Source: Atopsyche davidsoni
Lineage: Eukaryota; Arthropoda; Insecta; Trichoptera; Hydrobiosidae
Direction: 5' to 3'
Assembly (NCBI GenBank): GCA_022113835.1
Contig: JAILWY010000023.1
Span: 18,191,001 to 18,255,000, forward strand
Length of the DNA: 64,000 bases
A program made the position numbers and the translations under genes. Under the pieces are notes generated by a model. That model saw nothing but the letters and a program-made list of their open reading frames with translations, was not told the origin of the DNA and made no database searches. Shown in pieces: positions 59,847 through 64,000 of this stretch; position 1 is the first letter of the stretch; each line of letters begins with the position of its first letter.

Positions 59847-60379
59847 GCGGCGCGCGGGAGGGAGCGAGACGCACGGAGGCGAGATGCACTGGACCGGACC
59901 TCGAACTAGAGTGTCGTCACTGCCGACGCTCAGCCATTTCTTATTGTTTTGAAATATCATTATGTCTGGTAGGGCACTTTTTATTCCTAGCACTATACTC
60001 AAAGGGCAGGCTGTGCTAAAAATAGACACGTATATAAAAATGAATAAATGTAATAAATAATACATATTGATTATACGAGTACTAAACGGCTCAACACCAC
60101 TGAGATTTCTCTCTAAGACAGTGAGAGCTTTTTCGCTCAACAGAAGCATCATGAAAGATATTCGAGGGACCATATGATCTTTATAATTTTTATTTTATTT
60201 AAGATTCATTAATTAGTATCGAATCAACGAAAGAGATCTCGGTGTCGTTGTTAAAGTTATTTACACTAAACTCACTACTCTTATAAAACCCCCTTAAACT
60301 ACTCCCTGACAATCATTACATCTCTCTCTAACAACCAATAAATACCTCTCTCTTTAACAATTGTTCTTTTCAAATTAAA

Positions 60380-60432
60380 TCACTCGAGTACTTTATTTAC
60401 AATATTTAAAATAGAATTCCACCAAGTACTCT
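60380..60432 (-). repeat. Foldback element family 1, terminal fragment
   Basis: GAGTACTTTATTTACAATAT followed by TTAAAATAGAATTCCACCAA and GTACTC: only the outer end of the family is present. Confidence 0.6.
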
Positions 60433-60439
60433 ATAGTAT

Positions 60440-61010
60440 ATTAAATGCTATTTTTATCAGTCGATTTAAACAGGAAATTGTGAGTCTTTAAAATTTCGTA
60501 GCTGCTAGACTTTAGCTTCTTCAGCTTTCGTCATTTTGTACAATAAAATTCGATGGTGAAATCTCCCACATCATTCGCACTGAATCTGCTTCACCATTCA
60601 AACGTAACGGTTGTCGTAAGCAAATACGCATATACTTATTCTCAGATCAACTTTCCCTCTTCCGGTTTTTTAATATTATTGTAGTTACCTCTCGTAAATT
60701 TGCTTCAAAACAAAACATTCCCTGAGCAGTAACTCAGGACCTCATATTTACCTTTATTCACAAAGGCTAGTATATTATGACCGATAGGCACTTGTGACAA
60801 TCATTAGTTAAATTATTATAAGTCTTAATTGTTTTTTCTACTATTACTCTTGTATTTATATGTATTCAAGTGTGCAAATGTGTCCTGAAGCGCAAGAGAG
60901 GAGCGCCAGCCGCCGCACGCAGAAGCAGGCACTCTCTTGGAAATCGGATGTCATTCTTTAAGCTGGCCAATATTTATCGCATTTCCATTGGTGGGGGCAC
61001 GTCGTATAAA
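60440..61010. other. Left flank of the 69-bp array
   Basis: AT-rich with no gene supported. A short GC-rich patch lies at 60890-60925, and the array begins abruptly after GTCGTATAAAGAAAG. Confidence 0.45.
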
Positions 61011-61013
61011 GAA

Positions 61014-64000
61014 AGTTCACTGTGTTTACCGAGAGTGGTTCACCACCACTGCGCCGCCACTGCGCCGCCACTGCCCCGCCACTGTTCACTGTGTTTACCG
61101 AGAGTGGTTCACCACCACTGCGCCGCCACTGCGCCGCCACTGCCCCGCCACTGTTCACTGTGTTTACCGAGAGTGGTTCACCACCACTGCGCCGCCACTG
61201 CGCCGCCACTGCCCCGCCACTGTTCACTGTGTTTACCGAGAGTGGTTCACCACCACTGCGCCGCCACTGCGCCGCCACTGCCCCGCCACTGTTCACTGTG
61301 TTTACCGAGAGTGGTTCACCACCACTGCGCCGCCACTGCGCCGCCACTGCCCCGCCACTGTTCACTGTGTTTACCGAGAGTGGTTCACCACCACTGCGCC
61401 GCCACTGCGCCGCCACTGCCCCGCCACTGTTCACTGTGTTTACCGAGAGTGGTTCACCACCACTGCGCCGCCACTGCGCCGCCACTGCCCCGCCACTGTT
61501 CACTGTGTTTACCGAGAGTGGTTCACCACCACTGCGCCGCCACTGCGCCGCCACTGCCCCGCCACTGTTCACTGTGTTTACCGAGAGTGGTTCACCACCA
61601 CTGCGCCGCCACTGCGCCGCCACTGCCCCGCCACTGTTCACTGTGTTTACCGAGAGTGGTTCACCACCACTGCGCCGCCACTGCGCCGCCACTGCCCCGC
61701 CACTGTTCACTGTGTTTACCGAGAGTGGTTCACCACCACTGCGCCGCCACTGCGCCGCCACTGCCCCGCCACTGTTCACTGTGTTTACCGAGAGTGGTTC
61801 ACCACCACTGCGCCGCCACTGCGCCGCCACTGCCCCGCCACTGTTCACTGTGTTTACCGAGAGTGGTTCACCACCACTGCGCCGCCACTGCGCCGCCACT
61901 GCCCCGCCACTGTTCACTGTGTTTACCGAGAGTGGTTCACCACCACTGCGCCGCCACTGCGCCGCCACTGCCCCGCCACTGTTCACTGTGTTTACCGAGA
62001 GTGGTTCACCACCACTGCGCCGCCACTGCGCCGCCACTGCCCCGCCACTGTTCACTGTGTTTACCGAGAGTGGTTCACCACCACTGCGCCGCCACTGCGC
62101 CGCCACTGCCCCGCCACTGTTCACTGTGTTTACCGAGAGTGGTTCACCACCACTGCGCCGCCACTGCGCCGCCACTGCCCCGCCACTGTTCACTGTGTTT
62201 ACCGAGAGTGGTTCACCACCACTGCGCCGCCACTGCGCCGCCACTGCCCCGCCACTGTTCACTGTGTTTACCGAGAGTGGTTCACCACCACTGCGCCGCC
62301 ACTGCGCCGCCACTGCCCCGCCACTGTTCACTGTGTTTACCGAGAGTGGTTCACCACCACTGCGCCGCCACTGCGCCGCCACTGCCCCGCCACTGTTCAC
62401 TGTGTTTACCGAGAGTGGTTCACCACCACTGCGCCGCCACTGCGCCGCCACTGCCCCGCCACTGTTCACTGTGTTTACCGAGAGTGGTTCACCACCACTG
62501 CGCCGCCACTGCGCCGCCACTGCCCCGCCACTGTTCACTGTGTTTACCGAGAGTGGTTCACCACCACTGCGCCGCCACTGCGCCGCCACTGCCCCGCCAC
62601 TGTTCACTGTGTTTACCGAGAGTGGTTCACCACCACTGCGCCGCCACTGCGCCGCCACTGCCCCGCCACTGTTCACTGTGTTTACCGAGAGTGGTTCACC
62701 ACCACTGCGCCGCCACTGCGCCGCCACTGCCCCGCCACTGTTCACTGTGTTTACCGAGAGTGGTTCACCACCACTGCGCCGCCACTGCGCCGCCACTGCC
62801 CCGCCACTGTTCACTGTGTTTACCGAGAGTGGTTCACCACCACTGCGCCGCCACTGCGCCGCCACTGCCCCGCCACTGTTCACTGTGTTTACCGAGAGTG
62901 GTTCACCACCACTGCGCCGCCACTGCGCCGCCACTGCCCCGCCACTGTTCACTGTGTTTACCGAGAGTGGTTCACCACCACTGCGCCGCCACTGCGCCGC
63001 CACTGCCCCGCCACTGTTCACTGTGTTTACCGAGAGTGGTTCACCACCACTGCGCCGCCACTGCGCCGCCACTGCCCCGCCACTGTTCACTGTGTTTACC
63101 GAGAGTGGTTCACCACCACTGCGCCGCCACTGCGCCGCCACTGCCCCGCCACTGTTCACTGTGTTTACCGAGAGTGGTTCACCACCACTGCGCCGCCACT
63201 GCGCCGCCACTGCCCCGCCACTGTTCACTGTGTTTACCGAGAGTGGTTCACCACCACTGCGCCGCCACTGCGCCGCCACTGCCCCGCCACTGTTCACTGT
63301 GTTTACCGAGAGTGGTTCACCACCACTGCGCCGCCACTGCGCCGCCACTGCCCCGCCACTGTTCACTGTGTTTACCGAGAGTGGTTCACCACCACTGCGC
63401 CGCCACTGCGCCGCCACTGCCCCGCCACTGTTCACTGTGTTTACCGAGAGTGGTTCACCACCACTGCGCCGCCACTGCGCCGCCACTGCCCCGCCACTGT
63501 TCACTGTGTTTACCGAGAGTGGTTCACCACCACTGCGCCGCCACTGCGCCGCCACTGCCCCGCCACTGTTCACTGTGTTTACCGAGAGTGGTTCACCACC
63601 ACTGCGCCGCCACTGCGCCGCCACTGCCCCGCCACTGTTCACTGTGTTTACCGAGAGTGGTTCACCACCACTGCGCCGCCACTGCGCCGCCACTGCCCCG
63701 CCACTGTTCACTGTGTTTACCGAGAGTGGTTCACCACCACTGCGCCGCCACTGCGCCGCCACTGCCCCGCCACTGTTCACTGTGTTTACCGAGAGTGGTT
63801 CACCACCACTGCGCCGCCACTGCGCCGCCACTGCCCCGCCACTGTTCACTGTGTTTACCGAGAGTGGTTCACCACCACTGCGCCGCCACTGCGCCGCCAC
63901 TGCCCCGCCACTGTTCACTGTGTTTACCGAGAGTGGTTCACCACCACTGCGCCGCCACTGCGCCGCCACTGCCCCGCCACTGTTCACTGTGTTTACCGAG
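61014..64000. repeat. 69-bp tandem array, at least 43 copies, runs off the window
   Basis: The unit is 69 bp. It contains TTCACTGTGTTTACCGAGAG, then TGGTTCACCACCACTG, then three 11-bp sub-units CACTGCGCCGC, CACTGCGCCGC, CACTGCCCCGC, and ends CACTG. Positions exactly 20 units apart (for example 61081, 62461 and 63841) are identical, and the translated units are all the same, so I see no divergence. At least 43 full units are present and the right edge is cut. Because 69 is a multiple of 3, one minus-strand frame is open for about 1,000 codons as a 23-residue repeat (SGGAVAAQWRRSGGEPLS core), ending in a short unrelated tail at 60958. With no unique domain and no splice or start evidence inside the window, I treat it as satellite DNA rather than a gene. 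Confidence 0.95.

Noticed and set aside
60958..63987. A roughly 1,000-codon minus-strand frame that looks like a giant repeat protein
   Set aside because: The frame is produced by a 69-bp unit (a multiple of three) without stops. The only non-repeat part is a 19-residue tail without features, and the frame has no true ATG within the array.
61014..64000. CRISPR-like regular spacing
   Set aside because: The whole unit is conserved, with no variable spacers, in eukaryotic DNA; it is a tandem satellite.

Overview
This window is AT-rich eukaryotic nuclear DNA, most likely from an insect. The evidence is the mix of DD34D and DD41D mariner elements, a Helitron remnant, a Tigger/pogo-type transposase fragment, a tRNA-derived SINE and small foldback elements. 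I see no bacterial operon, rRNA, CRISPR array or intact protein-coding gene. The order of insect cannot be fixed from sequence alone; Lepidoptera is a guess based on transposon style.

Layout. 1-10 kb is AT-rich intergenic or intronic DNA with a TA microsatellite, a G-rich minisatellite near 5.3 kb and fragments of dispersed repeats. At 10.06-11.43 kb lies an internally deleted Helitron. 12-18 kb holds small repeats, a SINE (15.1 kb) and a degraded ankyrin-like stretch (17.3-17.6 kb). 18.70-19.99 kb is a nearly complete mariner with matching terminal repeats and TA flanks, inactivated by two in-frame stops. 20-25 kb carries a foldback element and a candidate splice-bounded exon (21.1 kb). 25.4-30.6 kb is a CpG-dense domain with several GC minisatellites and a candidate minus-strand first coding exon (29.4 kb). 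30.82-31.74 kb is a deleted DD41D mariner, followed by a gutted Tigger-like copy (32.1-32.8 kb). 33-42 kb is rich in foldback elements of two families. 43-47.3 kb contains further candidate minus-strand exons and a CpG-rich, promoter-like block with a CRE palindrome. 50.5-51.1 kb is a 20-bp GC array. 53.29-53.57 kb is a near-perfect palindrome containing tRNA T-arm-like sequence. From about 61.0 kb to the right edge is a homogeneous 69-bp tandem array that runs off the window.

Reading as a whole. Every recognisable protein-coding unit is a broken transposon. Host coding sequence, if present, is limited to short candidate exons bounded by splice-like signals, mostly on the minus strand, which would make much of the window introns or flanks of one or more minus-strand genes. 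That is inference and needs RNA evidence. The strongest unusual signals are the 69-bp array, the tRNA-like palindrome, the recurrence of GGGGC-type GC minisatellites in AT-rich DNA, and the contrast between a nearly intact and several deleted DNA transposons.
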